This document shows, one piece after another, positions 1 through 11,435 of a stretch of 64,000 nt of DNA; the stretch's first letter is position 1; each line of letters begins with the position of its first letter. The translations under genes and the position numbers were made by a program. The stretch is taken from contig OY992834.1 in assembly GCA_963921425.1 (NCBI GenBank), forward strand, positions 10,337,271 to 10,401,270, given 5' to 3'. This DNA comes from Dryas octopetala. Taxonomy: Eukaryota; Streptophyta; Magnoliopsida; Rosales; Rosaceae. The notes under the pieces were generated by a model. That model did no database searches. It was given only the letters and a program-made list of their open reading frames with translations, and was not told the DNA's origin.

Positions 1-117
1 ATTAATTGCAAACTAAAGTAAACCACAAGAAATATAATTGAAAGTTTGAAACTTTTAAACCTGAGGAATTAAGAAACAAAAGATCGAAAAATAAATTACC
101 AGCAAATAGAATCTTAT

Positions 118-1565
118 TTAGTAATCCATGAATGGGGAAACCAAAGGTTGATTTGAGAAGAAAGCTTCCAAATTGGCCATCATTAGTTCACTCGCGCTTC
201 GGGAAGATTCCGTAGTAAAAATAGACCTATGCGGGGACAGAACAACATTGTCCAATGCAAAGAGCTGTTTGGGAACAAGAGGCTCATACTCAAACACCTC
301 CAAACCCGCACCTCCAATCTCTCTGTGCACCAAACACCTCACCAATTCATTCTCATCAATGATAGCCCCACGCCCTACATTCACAATCACCCCCTCTGCT
401 CCCAGTGCAGCTAACACCTCTTTATTGATCATGTGGTGGGTTTGGTCTGTCAATGCACAGCAGATGATGAGAGCATCACTATTAGCTGCAAGTTCACACA
501 CATTGGAGTAAAGCGGGTATGAGAAAGAGGGCTTTTTAGCCCTTGAGTTGTAGGAGACCCTGCAGCCAAAGGCCTCAAGTCTTTTGGCAACTTCAGAGCC
601 AATGGTTCCTAATCCAACAATCCCAACTCGCTTGCCTCCCAGCTGAAATCACCCAGCTGACAGCATCACAAAACAGTAGAAAGTTGAAGTAAACATTTGA
701 ATTCTCACCAACAAAAATAATTATTTGAATCTATATAGTAGAGGTTGAAGAATAGGCTTGTTTACCACTAATTGGCTTGGAACCAAGAGGGCAATTCCTT
801 AGGAATTGGGTAGGATATATCAATAAGTTGTTTCGAGAGTTTGAGACATTTTAAAATGAAAGTCAACGGCATTCTGTTTCGGAATGGTTAAATTGGAGAC
901 CATATCAGTGTAAGTGAAGGCCAAAAACGTGACTTCAACAAAACTAATTAATAAAATACTGTCACATTAATTTAAGTACTAAATTTAAGATTCAAATTTA
1001 GGTACTAAATTTAAGATTCCTAGAAATACTCGTTCTAATATAAAACCGTAAATGATCAATCCTAGGAAAGCATTTATAAAAAAAAAATGTTGGGTAAAGA
1101 AGTGATGACCTTGGAACCAAGAGGGTAATTTCCTTTGCTAGTCCAAAGCCCTTGTCTCACATAACGATCTGCTGCTGAAAGTTTCCTAAGCACATCAATG
1201 AACAACCCAACAGCCATATCGGCTACATCTTCTGAGTATGCACTTCCCACAGTGGTTATGGCAATCCCATGCCGCCGGCACTCAACCAAGTCGATGTGGT
1301 TGACACCAGCACTGGCAGTCACGACGAGTTTGAGTGCCGGTAGTAGCTGAAGGAGGCTTGCATTGACCTTAGTGAACTTGTTACAGAGCATGGCCTGGAC
1401 TGAGCCTGCATAGGTGGTCAAGAACTGGTGTGGAGGGAGTGGTGACTCCCATGCTTTGAGGATATGGAACTTCTTGGAGAACTCGGATTGGAAAATTGGG
1501 AAAGATGGTGGTGGTCGAATTATTAGGAGTTGTGGGAGGTCTTCGATTTCCAAATGGGAGGCCAT
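118..1565 (-). CDS. Hydroxypyruvate/glyoxylate reductase HPR3-like, copy 1 (intact)
   Basis: NAD(P)H-dependent D-2-hydroxyacid dehydrogenase. The HPR2/HPR3 family reduces hydroxypyruvate to D-glycerate and glyoxylate to glycolate, as an extra-peroxisomal side route of photorespiration. Exon 1 is 1110-1565 (152 codons) and ends in AAG before a GTCATC donor. Exon 2 is 118-642 and follows a TTTCAG acceptor. The joined frame gives 326 residues, normal for the family. Visible motifs are the Rossmann loop GIVGLGTIG at about 159-167 and the catalytic triad Arg243 (NVGRG), Glu272 (EYEP) and His290 (SPHRS). The substrate-domain hallmark SAGVNHIDL is in exon 1. The residues after the catalytic His (RSIFTTES) are less canonical than in copy 4. 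I see no disabling change. It is the leftmost member of the array, and its promoter side is nearly identical to that of pseudo-copy 2, so the duplication is recent. The exact substrate is inferred from the family. Confidence 0.85.
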
Positions 1566-1616
1566 TGTAGCTTTTTCAGTGATTGGGGGGCTGACAAATT
1601 GGATCTATAGGAGATG

Positions 1617-1994
1617 AATTAGTGAAGTGAAGGAAATGGTTGTCAAAAGACTCAAAACCCAAAATTAGATTCTTTTAACTTTTTTAATTTCAGTTGTTTT
1701 TTATTCCTAGATTATTGTAAGCATAAAGAAGTAAAGAACCAAACATAGTGAGTGGGGCACGTCAGCATTGACTGCTATACTCAAGTAGTTTAGTAGCACT
1801 CGATTTATTTAAATTTTGGTTTAAGTGTTTAACTTAATTTAATTCTAACAAGAAATTGATATGTATGCTGATAAATCTTTAATGAACACAATTAGTGACT
1901 ATAATAGTGTATTAAAAGTTTTGGGTCAAAGAAAGTGTGACGAAATTAATAATGACCATGAGAATCACATTTCACTAGTATATTAGAAATTAAT
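1617..1994. other. Upstream region of HPR copy 1
   Basis: There is no gene here. Roughly 1565-1990 is repeated at 5907-6260 (pseudo-copy 2) and in weaker form at 15538-16170 plus 17066-17200 (pseudo-copy 3). A shared landmark is the stretch containing GGGGCACGTCAGCATTGACT near 1755. At about 1920 it keeps the uninterrupted version of the site that carries the nested insertion next to copy 2. Confidence 0.6.
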
Positions 1995-2830
1995 AGGAAA
2001 ATTTAACTCAGTAACTCATTTTTTAGAGCAAATTTTTTTTATAACCCATTTTTTAAAAACTTATTTTTATAACCTTTTTTGAATGTCGACAAAGGTCTAA
2101 ACTACCCTCCTCATTTTTCACTCTCAGCCTCTCTCTCCCATCCCACACTAATTTCTCCTCTGTCTCCCACCCTCACTCTCAGCCTCTACCCAACCCAGTT
2201 TAAGTCATATCAGAGAAATAAATAGGCCTTCTCTTGCATTGATATTGTTTGGGATGAAATGGTTTTTCTGTTAAAATTTGGATTTGCAAGGTTTCTTTTG
2301 AATATTGGGTTTGCAAAGGACTGCAATTAGCAACCCATTGAGCACAGCACGGGGAGCAAGGGGAAGAACTTCAAACCACAAGATTTCCTTCTTCTTTTTT
2401 TTATTTCTTTAATGTATATTTACAAAAAGTGGTGAATATTTCTTATTGGTTAATGTATATTGATGAAAATTGAAACCAAAACTCTTATTCAAGTTTATAG
2501 ATTTGGATTTCGATTTACGAGACAAGGGTGGCTTTTTATCTGAGTTTTTTGTATTTCATATCTAAATTGAGTTTTTTATTTTTCTAGGTTATGTCAACTT
2601 AATATTATGAGTCGACTATGGTCGACAAGTTGGTCCACGTTGTCCCCAACCTTATTTGTATTTTGAATATGATAAATATGAAGAACAAAATAAGGTAGTT
2701 GCAGCAACCATCTAAGGGTAGTTTAGTCCAAAAATTGGCTAAAAAGTCATAAAAGTAATTTTGAAAAAAAAAATAAAAAAGGTTATAAAAACAATTTGCT
2801 CAAAAAAGTAGGTTAGTGAGTTAAGGTCTA
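1995..2830. mobile_element. Non-autonomous element with long inverted ends
   Basis: The left end (about 1998-2115: AACTCAGTAACTC, poly-T blocks, TATAACC) and the right end (about 2705-2825) are inverted copies, including GAGCAAATTxTTTTTATAACC on each side and a GGTAGTTTAG / CTAAACTACCC pair inside. It spans about 0.83 kb with no coding capacity. Boundaries are approximate, because I could not define a clean target duplication. Confidence 0.5.
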
Positions 2831-2869
2831 GAACCATCAAATTTGAAAGGCATTTCCCTATCCAAGTCC

Positions 2870-3252
2870 GGTAAGTTCCCAACAAGTTCATTCCCACCAA
2901 GCTCAACAGCAAACAATTCCGTACAGTTCTCCAAGGATAGTGGTAAGATAGTACAATGATCTAAGGTTTACAAAGTATCCCATAAAGCTTGGAATGCTCC
3001 CAGCGAACTTGTTGTTTTCTAAATTTACGGCTTCCAAGCATCCAACAAGCAGGAATTTTCTCAATGAGAAGATTGTTCCCAAGATGAAGGAGTTGTTGTT
3101 TTGGACCTTTTGGTGCATCCATCTGATCACAAAAGAAGTGGAACACAGATCCAGAAAATGATGAAGTGGAAAGGTCTAGTGATTTTACTGTGGAGGAAAC
3201 AAGTGGTAATGAACCATTGAAAATTAGAGGATTTTTAAAAAATTTTAAGGAC
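2870..3252 (-). pseudogene. LRR receptor-like protein relic
   Basis: Read on the minus strand, two overlapping frames together look like the LRR region of an EIX-type receptor-like protein. One has SLDLSTSSFSGSVFHFFCDQ and LLHLGNNLLIEKIPACW. The other continues with VNLENNKFAGSIPSFMGYF and GNELVG. The frame change near 3030 and the missing ends show it is a fragment of about 125 codons. It is not a piece of the intact RLP at 18683-21580, whose LRR wording differs. It lies between HPR copies 1 and 2. Confidence 0.6.
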
Positions 3253-3800
3253 AAAATTATTTTTCAAAATTTCCCTTTTTAAATTTGTGTCAAGCAATAC
3301 GGTGCAGTTATAGGGAATTTAGTGACACTAAAAATGTGTCACTAAACAATCCTAAGCTGTTACTTATCTTTTATTTTTCATAGACAATGTTAAATAGGCC
3401 AACTAGCAATTTGTCATATTAATCTCGACCAGACGCGATTGCTTTCAGACACATGGAGAATGCCAAGGTTGCTCTCAGCCATAATTCATTGCAATGGTTT
3501 TAGCAAGCTTCGGATCTCAACCAATTGAGATTACATGGCCTACAATTTTGATGGCCTGATCAGGCTCCACACCCCCTGCTCCAACATAAAGTGTTGTCAT
3601 TAGAGACTGGACAATGACAATGACAAGGAGAAACTAGGTCTAAACTTTGAGTGAGATCTTGGTCAGCAAGTTTAAAAAACACCATCAGAAATGGACATTA
3701 TATAGCTTCTCCTTGCTAAGGAATGATCACTTCCACAAGAACAGAGTTCAGTCAAAAAGCTTCAAGGAAACAAAAGATGGAAAATAAATTACCAGAAAAT
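3253..3800. other. 3' flank of HPR pseudo-copy 2
   Basis: No gene is apparent. About 3430-3620 is homologous to 13255-13540 in front of pseudo-copy 3 (ACACATGGAGAATGC, GATCTCRACCAATYGAGAT, AAAGTGTTGTCATTA). Read on the minus strand the shared block still looks vaguely codon-like (IVGHVISIGRDLKVGET in the 13.3 kb version), with stops in the 3.4 kb version. The two blocks are duplicated parts of the same unit. Confidence 0.45.
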
Positions 3801-4426
3801 AGAATCATATTTAGTAATCCACGAATGGGGAAACCAAAGGTTGATTTGAGAAGAAAGCTTCCAAATTGGCCATCATTAGTTCGCTCGCGCTTCGGAAAGA
3901 TTCCGGAGTAAAAACAGCCTTATGCGGGGACAGAACAACATTGTCCAATGCAAAGAGCTGTTTGGGAGCATGAGGCTCATTCTCAAACACATCCAAACCA
4001 GCACCTCCAATCTCTCTGTGCACCAAACACCTGACCAATTCATTCTCATCAATGATAGCCCCACGCCCTACATTCACAATCACCCCCTCTGTTCCCAGTG
4101 CAGCTAACACCTCTTTATTAATCATGTGGTGGGTTTCGTCTGTCAATGCACAGCAGATGATGAGAGCATCACTATTAGCTGCAAGTTCACACACATTGGA
4201 GTAAAACGGGTATGAGAAAGAGGGCTTTTTGGTCCTTGAGTTGTAGGAGACCCTGCAACCAAAGGCCTCAAGTCTTTTTGGCAACTTCAGAGCCAATGGT
4301 TCCTAATCCAACAATCCCAACTCGCTTGCCCCCTAACTGAAATTATCCAGTTGACAGCATTACAAAACATTAGAAAGTTAAAGTAATCATTTGAATTCTC
4401 GCCTAAAAAGTAATCATTTGAATATA

Positions 4427-4731
4427 GAGTAAATTATGCGTTTGGTCCACTTATTATTTTATAAATTCTGTTTTGGTTCACAAATTTTTTTAAGTTCTAT
4501 ACTGGTCCACGAATTGTTTGAAGTGTTCCATTTTTGTCCAAATCGAGCAAAACTGGACAATTTTGCCCCTCAGTTTTGTACCAATGAGTTGACTTTGAGG
4601 GACAAAATTGTCCATTTTGGACCAAAATAGAACACATCAGACAATTCATGGACCAATATGAAACTTAAAAAAATTTGTAGACCAAAACGAAATTTATGAA
4701 ATAATAAGTGGACCAAACGCATAATTTTCTC
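4427..4731. mobile_element. 305-bp foldback MITE with 9-bp target duplication
   Basis: It is a near-perfect inverted repeat: the left arm GAGTAAATTATGCGTTTGGT and the right arm read in reverse (GAGAAAATTATGCGTTTGGT) match over about 140 bp. It is flanked by direct TTGAATATA at 4418-4426 and 4732-4740. The 9-bp duplication points to the Mutator superfamily. HPR copy 1 has the single empty site at about 718-730. Confidence 0.85.
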
Positions 4732-4961
4732 TTGAATATATATAGTAGAGGTTGAAGAATAGGCTTGTTTGGCACTAATTGGCTTGGACCAAGAGGGTAA
4801 TTTCCTTTGGAGTTGGGTAGGATATATCAATAAGTTGTTTCCAGAATTCAGACCTTTTAAAAATTAAAATGAAACTCAACACACTCCGTTCGGAATGGTT
4901 AGATGGACCATAGGTCCATATCAGATCAATACAAATGAAGGTGAAAAAAACAATTAATTAA

Positions 4962-5329
4962 GGCCAAAACTTACTTTTGGTCCCCATAGTCTAGGCTAAG
5001 TTCTATTTTGGTCTCCATAATTTCAATTGTTCTAATTTTGGTCCTGTAGTTTACATATTGTTGTAATTCAATGACACTATTATTTTTGCTTATTAAATCG
5101 TCAAATTCGTTGCATTTTTTGTCGGGTATTTTACAAATCATTGTAATTTTAGTCATGTACTTTACATACCGTTAGAGATTTAGTAACAAATTTAAGGAAT
5201 TAATGGACGAAAATGATAATGTGTCCTTGAATTGCAATAGTTTATAAACTACGTAATCAGAATAATTAAAACTACAGAGACTAAAGTAGAACTTGACACA
5301 AACTACAGAACCAAAAATAAAATTTAGCC
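4962..5329. mobile_element. MITE in pseudo-copy 2 intron
   Basis: Inverted ends: GGCCAAAACTTACTTTTGGT on the left, and the right end read in reverse (GGCTAAATTTTATTTTTGGT), with similarity continuing about 130 bp inward. It is flanked by ATTAA at 4957-4961 and 5330-5334. Copy 1 lacks it (AAAACTAATTAATAAAATAC near 940). Confidence 0.7.
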
Positions 5330-5907
5330 ATTAATAATATGAATTAATAAAACATTGTTATAACATTTGAGATTCCTAGCAATATTCATTCCAAAATATA
5401 ATCATCAATCCTACGAAAAAAAAAAAAATGTTGGGTATAGAAGTGATGACCTTGGAACCAAGAGGATAATTTCTTTTGCTAGTCCAAAGCCCTTGTCTCA
5501 CATACCGATCTGCTGCTGAAATTTGTCTTTGCACATCAATGAACAACCCAACGGCCATATCAGCTACATCTTCTGAGTATGCACTTCCCACAGTGGCTAC
5601 GGCAATGCCATGCCGCCGGCACTCAACCAAGTCGATGTGGTTGACACCGGCACTGGCACTCACGAACGAGTTTGAGTGCCGGTAGCAGCCGGAGGAGGCT
5701 TGCATTGACCTTAGTGAACTTGTTGCAGAGCATGGCTTAGACTGAGCCTGCATAGGTGGTCAAGAACTGGTGTAGAGGGACTGGTGACTCCCATGCTTTG
5801 AGGATATGGAACTTCTTGGAGAATTCAGATTGGAAAAGTGAGAAAGATTGTGGTGGGTGAATTATTAGGAGTTGTGGGGGGTCTTGGATTTGCAATTGGA
5901 GGGCCAT

Positions 5908-6260
5908 TGTAGCTTCTTCACTGATTGGGGGGTTGACAAATTGGATCTATAGGAGAGGAATTAGTATAGTGAAGGAAATGGTTGTCAAAACCCAAAATTA
6001 TATTCTTTTAACTTTTTTAATTTCAGTTGTTTTTTATTCCAAGATTATTGTAAGCATAAAGAACCAAACATAGTGAGTGGGGCACGTCAGCATTGACTGC
6101 TATACTTAAGTATTTAATAGCACTCGATTTATTTATCAAATTTCATTTCATTTAAATTTTGGTTTAACTTAATTTAATTGTAACAAGAAATTGATATGTA
6201 TGCTGATAAATATTTGATGAATTAGTGACTATAAGTCTATAATAGTGTATTAAAAGTTTG
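5908..6260. other. Upstream region of HPR pseudo-copy 2
   Basis: Duplicate of 1566-1920 with small indels. There is no gene. The homology stops near 6255, where the nested insertion begins, and resumes near 13060 (GGGTCAAAGAAAGCCTGACC). Confidence 0.6.
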
Positions 6261-6696
6261 GGAAAATTATAGTAAAATTTGTTGGAATTGGTAAAACTCT
6301 TTCGATTAAATCAAAAGTAAAGTGTATTACGCAGGAATCATCCGCTCCATGCCTCATTTCATAGGGAACCTCAAAGCGGATACTCCAAATTCGGGAGTCC
6401 AAGAGTTTTATAAAACATTCTAAGAAAATGATTCCAACTTAAGTGTCGGAGTCAGATCAGGACTCCCACTTTAAAAGTGTATTCGTTATGACTATTAATT
6501 CACTTAAGCGTCAAACGTAGATATTCCGTCAAACCCCTTACACTTTCTATCAAAAATTGATCATGTGTCATGCACGCAATCAATTTTTAAGGACGAAATT
6601 GACATTTCTCAGTATTAAAATATTTATAAAAGTAAAACTAAAAGAAGAAAATTAATAATAAATAAAAAACAAACTAAAGAAGAAAAATAAAAACAA

Positions 6697-6930
6697 GGGT
6701 TAAATACATTTTTGGTCCACGAACTTTGAGAGATTTCTCAATTTGGTCCACAAATTTCAAAACGTGACAAAAATACCCATGAATTATCCAACTTTTGTCA
6801 ATTGAGGAAATCTGTTAGCTTCCATCCACAAAGCTAACGGAAACGGCCATGTGAGAAACATGTGACCACATCCCCAAGGGTGGTTTCGTCCATTCAGACC
6901 CCCATCCACCCAGTTCCCTATGTCCTTACA
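6697..6930. repeat. Left TIR of the MULE
   Basis: It matches 12497-12732 in inverted orientation with about a dozen differences. As in other MULEs, the TIR is expected to carry the promoter of the gene next to it, here the GRF gene at 7137. Confidence 0.9.
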
Positions 6931-7136
6931 CTTCCCTCCACTCCCTGCCAATTTTCCCGCCATTGTACATTCATTTTCCCAAAAAAAATCTAATCTTATA
7001 CTATTTATGTCAGGAGGTAGAGATGTTATTAAGGCTTGGGTTCTGAACAAAATAAAGCATTTAGCATTTAAGAAACATTTGGATTTTTGGATTTTACAGT
7101 TGGGTTGTGTGAGAGAAATCTGAAACAAGGAAGAAG

Positions 7137-7520
7137 ATGGATCCAGTTTTTTGTCATTGTTCAAGGTTGGCCCAACAAAAGACATCATGGACTGATGCTA
7201 ATCCAGGGAGAAGGTTCTTCGCATGTGCAAGATATCAGGTGAGTTTTATTTTGGTTTTAATGAGAGATCAGTGAGGGTCTCATACCTGGTTTTTTATTTC
7301 ACTATATTTCTTCATGTGACAGAGCCATGGTGGTTGTGGGTTGTTCATGTGGATTGATCCACCCATTTGTGAGCGATCCAAACAAGTGATCCCGGGGCTG
7401 TTGAGACGTATTGGGCAACTCGAATCCAACAAGAGTAGAGCAAGAGAACAGATTTTGTGGTTGTTGTTGGTTGTATCTTGGTTGGTGATATTGGTGATGT
7501 GGAATGGAAAATGCAAATAG
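7137..7520 (+). CDS. Small GRF-type zinc-finger membrane protein carried by the MULE
   Basis: Two exons, 7137-7238 and 7323-7520, are joined in phase 0 across an 84-bp intron (CAG/GTGAG donor, GTGACAG acceptor), giving 99 residues. Residues 6-42 form a GRF zinc finger: CHC near the start, then NPGRRFFAC, then GGCGLFMWID, i.e. a C-x-C...C...C set of ligands. GRF domains bind nucleic acid, mostly single-stranded. A short helical stretch (LLRRIGQLESNKSRAREQ) precedes a hydrophobic C-terminal segment (ILWLLLVVSWLVILVMW) that should span a membrane. The gene starts about 200 bp inside the left TIR and converges on the transposase gene, the place mudrB occupies in MuDR, although it shows no similarity to MURB that I recognise. 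No disabling change is visible. Its role in transposition is unknown. Splice sites are inferred by eye. Confidence 0.72.
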
Positions 7521-8329
7521 TCATATGGGCAGCTGATGTAGGCTGTGTGGTGGGAAATTTCTAGTGTGATGTAATGCTAGTTTTAGTAATGCTTAGGTAT
7601 TTCTATTCTATATGCTATGTAATGTATGGGTGTAGGTGGAGTAGTCTATTTTGGCTTGTGGGGTTGGAATATGTACTGACTGCTTTTTCAAATGAATATG
7701 TATTGACTCTTTTGAACTAATGAATTCAATGGCTACAAGCACATTGTCTTACTGGACAAATTAATGGAACGTGACCAAATTGACAATTGAAAATTTACAT
7801 TTGTTTAAAGAACAAAAAGAACAAAAAGATGGGGTTTGTTTAAAGTAAGTGGGGTTTGTGGGATAAAGAACAAAAAGAAATGAAAAAGAAGGTAGGGGGT
7901 TGATTAAAGAAAGGAAATGGAATGATGTTGTTGTTTAAAAATATTTGCTTACTAGACAGTTATGGTACCATTTCATTTCATCTGAAAGAATATTGCACAA
8001 TATTGCCAACATTTTTCCATAAAATATCATTCATACTGATTATAGGATTTTGCCAATAATTGCTACAAAATATACATGAGTGAATTCTCACCAAAATGAA
8101 CACTACTCTCATACAAATAACATTCATATCTCATCACATGGCCAAAATAACATTATAACTATACCAGGGTAATCTAATTGTGCAATATTTTAACCCCCTG
8201 CCAAAATAAGTCAAATTAATAAACTAAAAGTCCCCTAAATAACTAGATTTATAATTTCCATGTACAAGTTCCAAAATAAACACTCTTAAGAGTTAATTCA
8301 TCAGCTTGATGTCTCAAATTAAGTCAATT
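7521..8329. other. Spacer between the convergent MULE genes
   Basis: AT-rich, about 0.8 kb, with no coding sequence found. It holds the 3' ends of both MULE genes. Confidence 0.5.
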
Positions 8330-11300
8330 TCATGCATACTCCCCACCCAAGTCAGTTTTAGAATTGGCATTCTGTGATGGCATCCATTGAATACTTGACT
8401 GAGTATTGGTCTGCCCAGTAGGCTGAAATAAGACATTTCCAGTGGGCTGAGATGAGATATTTCCAGTGGGCTGAGATGAGTGATTCATAGTGGTCTATCT
8501 TGTCCTTCTAACTTGTAGTCAAAGTGAGTTATGGCTTCAATTGATTGCAGTGAATTTACATACAAACACAAAAAGTTAAAGGCCTTTATCTGATTGCTTA
8601 CAGGGCATTTTTTGGCTTGGCTCACATGTGTCTGGCTCCCTTGAGTGTTATGTGCTTGGCTGCTCCCCTGCATTGATTAATTAACTATAGTCAAAGTGTG
8701 CATTGATGCTGTGATAGAATATAACAGCAAATAATTACTAAAAGCATACCTGAGTAGCCTTTTTTCTAGGTGGTGCCCTCCTTGATGTTCTAGCTTGTTC
8801 TCCACCAGAGGTTCCCTACATGAAACCAGGTGCATATAGTCAAATGAATTAATTAGTAAACAATTACAACCATCTATACCACATCATTTTGATTGTGCCA
8901 TACCTGAGTTGAATTCTTCTTTCTTTGACAAGACCTGATGTTATGACCTTCTCTACCACACATCCTACACTTGATTTTAATATAAAGCCTCTTCAACTTT
9001 GTTGGATCATGCTCATAAGTTGCAGGTACCTCATCTGGCTCTTTGTTTCTATTCTTCTTTGGCCGCCCAGGTTGTTTGTGGTACACTGGGGGAGAAATTG
9101 GATGATATCCTATCTTAAACCACTCTTGTTGATCCCTAATTGGATTGATATAAGGCTCATATGCCTTCAGATATGTGGACTTCTTGTAGTACTCATCAAT
9201 ATAGTCATTGGATCATGATTTTTCCAGAAAATTGCAGCAAGGGCATGTGGACATGGGATACCACTCAAGTCCCATTTCCTGCAACTACACTCTTTTGCAT
9301 TAAGATCCACTGTCAAGGTTGTACCATAGTGACAAGTTACTTGGAATTTCCCTTCCCCATTCCAATGAGCCAAGCACCAACCAGCATCCACTTTGTTCTT
9401 CTCCAGTACCTTATGAATTTTAGGCCCAATATCGTCATGCCACTTCTCCACAGCTTGCCTTCTAACTGCCAATATGTTAAAAACATACATCCTAACCCTT
9501 TCAAGCATTGTAAGGATTGGTTTGTCTTTTGCTTGAATGATAGCTGCATTGAAGGATTCACATAAGTTGTTAAGCAATATTTCACATTTTAGGAAGGTAT
9601 GAAAGTGAGACCTAGACCAGTTTGTTGGTGAAAACTTCTGCAACCAGTTATATGCTTCAACATCTGCCTCCTTGATTACATCCATTGCATTGGTGAATTT
9701 TCCCATTGTAGTTGCTCTAGCTGCATCCAAAAGCATATTCTTCAATGTGAGGCCTTTATGATCGACTTTAAAATTGTTATAGAAGTGGCGCACACAATGC
9801 CTATGGTGAGAGTGAGGTAGCTCAAGTTCAAGAGCAGGAACAAGGCCTTTTTGCTTATCTGTAATGAAGGTCCAACCATAGCTATTGTTGATCTCCAAAT
9901 CAACCTTCAAATGTTGCAAAAACCAACACCATGAGCTTTTGTTCTCAACCTCTACCACTGCCCAAACAATTGGATATAGTCCATTGTTGGCATCAATACC
10001 AACGGCTGCCAACGGTTGCCCTGGATGAGGGCCTTTGATGTCGCAACCATCCAGGCCAATCAAAGGCCTACATCCATTCCTAAACCCTTTCTTTATTGCA
10101 CCAAAGCATATGTAAAGCCTTTTAAAGATGATCATATTTCCATTATTGTCTGCATCATTCTGCAGTTCAATTGTGCTTTCCGGGTTAGTCCTTCTTAGTT
10201 CTTTAGCATAGTCCCAAAGACAAGCATATTCCTCCATATAGGTCCCTTCAACAGCTTTGAGTGCCCTCCTCCTGGCTCTATACAATGATGTCATTGAAAT
10301 CTTAACAGAGTGGTCTTGTTTAACAGTCTCCCCAAATGCAGTCACATTCCAGTCTTGATTAGTTCTAAATACATTCAAGTATTTCTCTGAGATCCATTTT
10401 GCGGTTGCATTTCTGTTTTTCACCATCCTTGAACATTTATGTTTGTCAACAAACTTTCCAACCTGAAATGTACCACTTTCATCTGCCATGTTTGCAGTGA
10501 TAGTCCAGGGACACTTTCCTTCACACTTTTCCATCATTCTCATAGAATCATTTTTCACAATCTTAATTTGTCTACCAATCTTGATTGCATATGCTCTCAC
10601 TGTTTCCCTAAACAACTTCTTTGACTCATACCACTGTCCCAATAAAAACTTTGGATTTTTTAGATCTGTCTTAGGATTGAAAATAGGAAATTTTGGCAAC
10701 TTTTTTTTGGGGTTCCCATTTCCATCATCTTCAGAATCACCATCCACACTTCTCAGCTCATCTTCAGATGCACACTCATCTGCAGACTCCACAATTTCTG
10801 GCTCAACCTCATGAATTATTTTCTTTGATGTGCCAACTTGAGTTTTGGTCCTCTTTGAGTCCCAGCACCATCAGTTGTCTTAGCTTGGCTAGGGCCTACA
10901 TACTCACACTCAGGATCTATACATTCATCAAAATCCAAGTCATCATCAGTTTGCTCATACTCGGAATCCAAAAAGTCAGGATCATCCTCTTCATTATCAC
11001 CATCCTTTGCTGACTCTACATAGTCCTCAATAAGCACCTCATCTTGTCTCTTGTGTGCATGCATTGACTCATGCATTAGTGGGGACAACTCTTCATCTCC
11101 ATCAATAACAGGTTCTATAGTAGACAAATAAACATTTATCACTTTGTTAATTGGCACACAGTTACACATATCATACACCTGCAAGTCATTGGTGAGTGCC
11201 ATCAAGCCATCATCATCTATTGTACCTGGAAGTTTAAAACAAAACTCATAAGCCCCTGTATATCCTTCAACCTTAGCCATGTCTGTCAAGTCTAACATTG

Positions 11301-11435
11301 ACATAAATTTCTTGTAACAATAGTCAAAGTATGTTATTGAGCCACCCACATATATCCTGTGCGACTCATTTGCATCTATATTGAAGAATCGTCCCCCATG
11401 GTGCATTTCAACAGTAAAGTGTCCATCATAATTAT
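8330..11435 (-). pseudogene. MuDR-type (MURA-like) transposase, frameshifted
   Basis: The main exon runs 11435 to 8904, followed by small exons 8815-8750, 8667-8602 and 8494-8330 (stop at 8330). The order is an N-terminal MuDR/PB1-like region (DGHFTVEMHHGGRF on), an acidic linker, a MuDR DNA-binding region (FRETVRAYAIKIGRQ...CPWTI), and a DDE transposase core with Asp in LIGLDGCDIKG, Asp in TFITDKQKGL and Glu in NNLCESFNA. A SWIM zinc finger (CSCRKWDLSGIPCPHAL), a CCHC knuckle (CRMCGREGHNIRSC) and a Gln/Ser-rich tail with repeated SSQPTGN follow. Two frame breaks are visible. One is near 10850-10870, between the acidic linker and the DNA-binding region. The other is near 9205, where DPMT should read on into DYIDEYYKKS and one base appears missing. 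A short first exon may lie upstream of 11435, since the exon begins in mid-codon after an AG. The core is otherwise well preserved, so the breaks look recent. Confidence 0.88.

Larger units (their letters stand above)
3811..5907 (-). pseudogene. HPR3-like pseudogene, copy 2
   Basis: Same two-exon layout as copy 1 (exon 1 5451-5907, exon 2 3811-4336), but each exon is one base longer than in copy 1. Exon 1 has an extra A near 5666 (CACGAACGAG versus CACGACGAG in copy 1), and its codon after GSV is TAA where copy 1 has CAG. Exon 2 has an extra T in the run near 4276 (AGTCTTTTTGG versus AGTCTTTTGG), which shifts frame just after the Rossmann loop. Three independent lesions mean it cannot encode a full enzyme. 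Splice sites and downstream motifs (NVGRG, LSPH) are still recognisable. The intron holds two MITEs that are absent from the equivalent places in copy 1. Confidence 0.9.

Noticed and set aside
9167-10792. 541-residue transposase as a complete gene
   Set aside because: It is only the middle of the transposase. N-terminal and CCHC/C-terminal parts continue in other frames, so it is annotated as one frameshifted gene.
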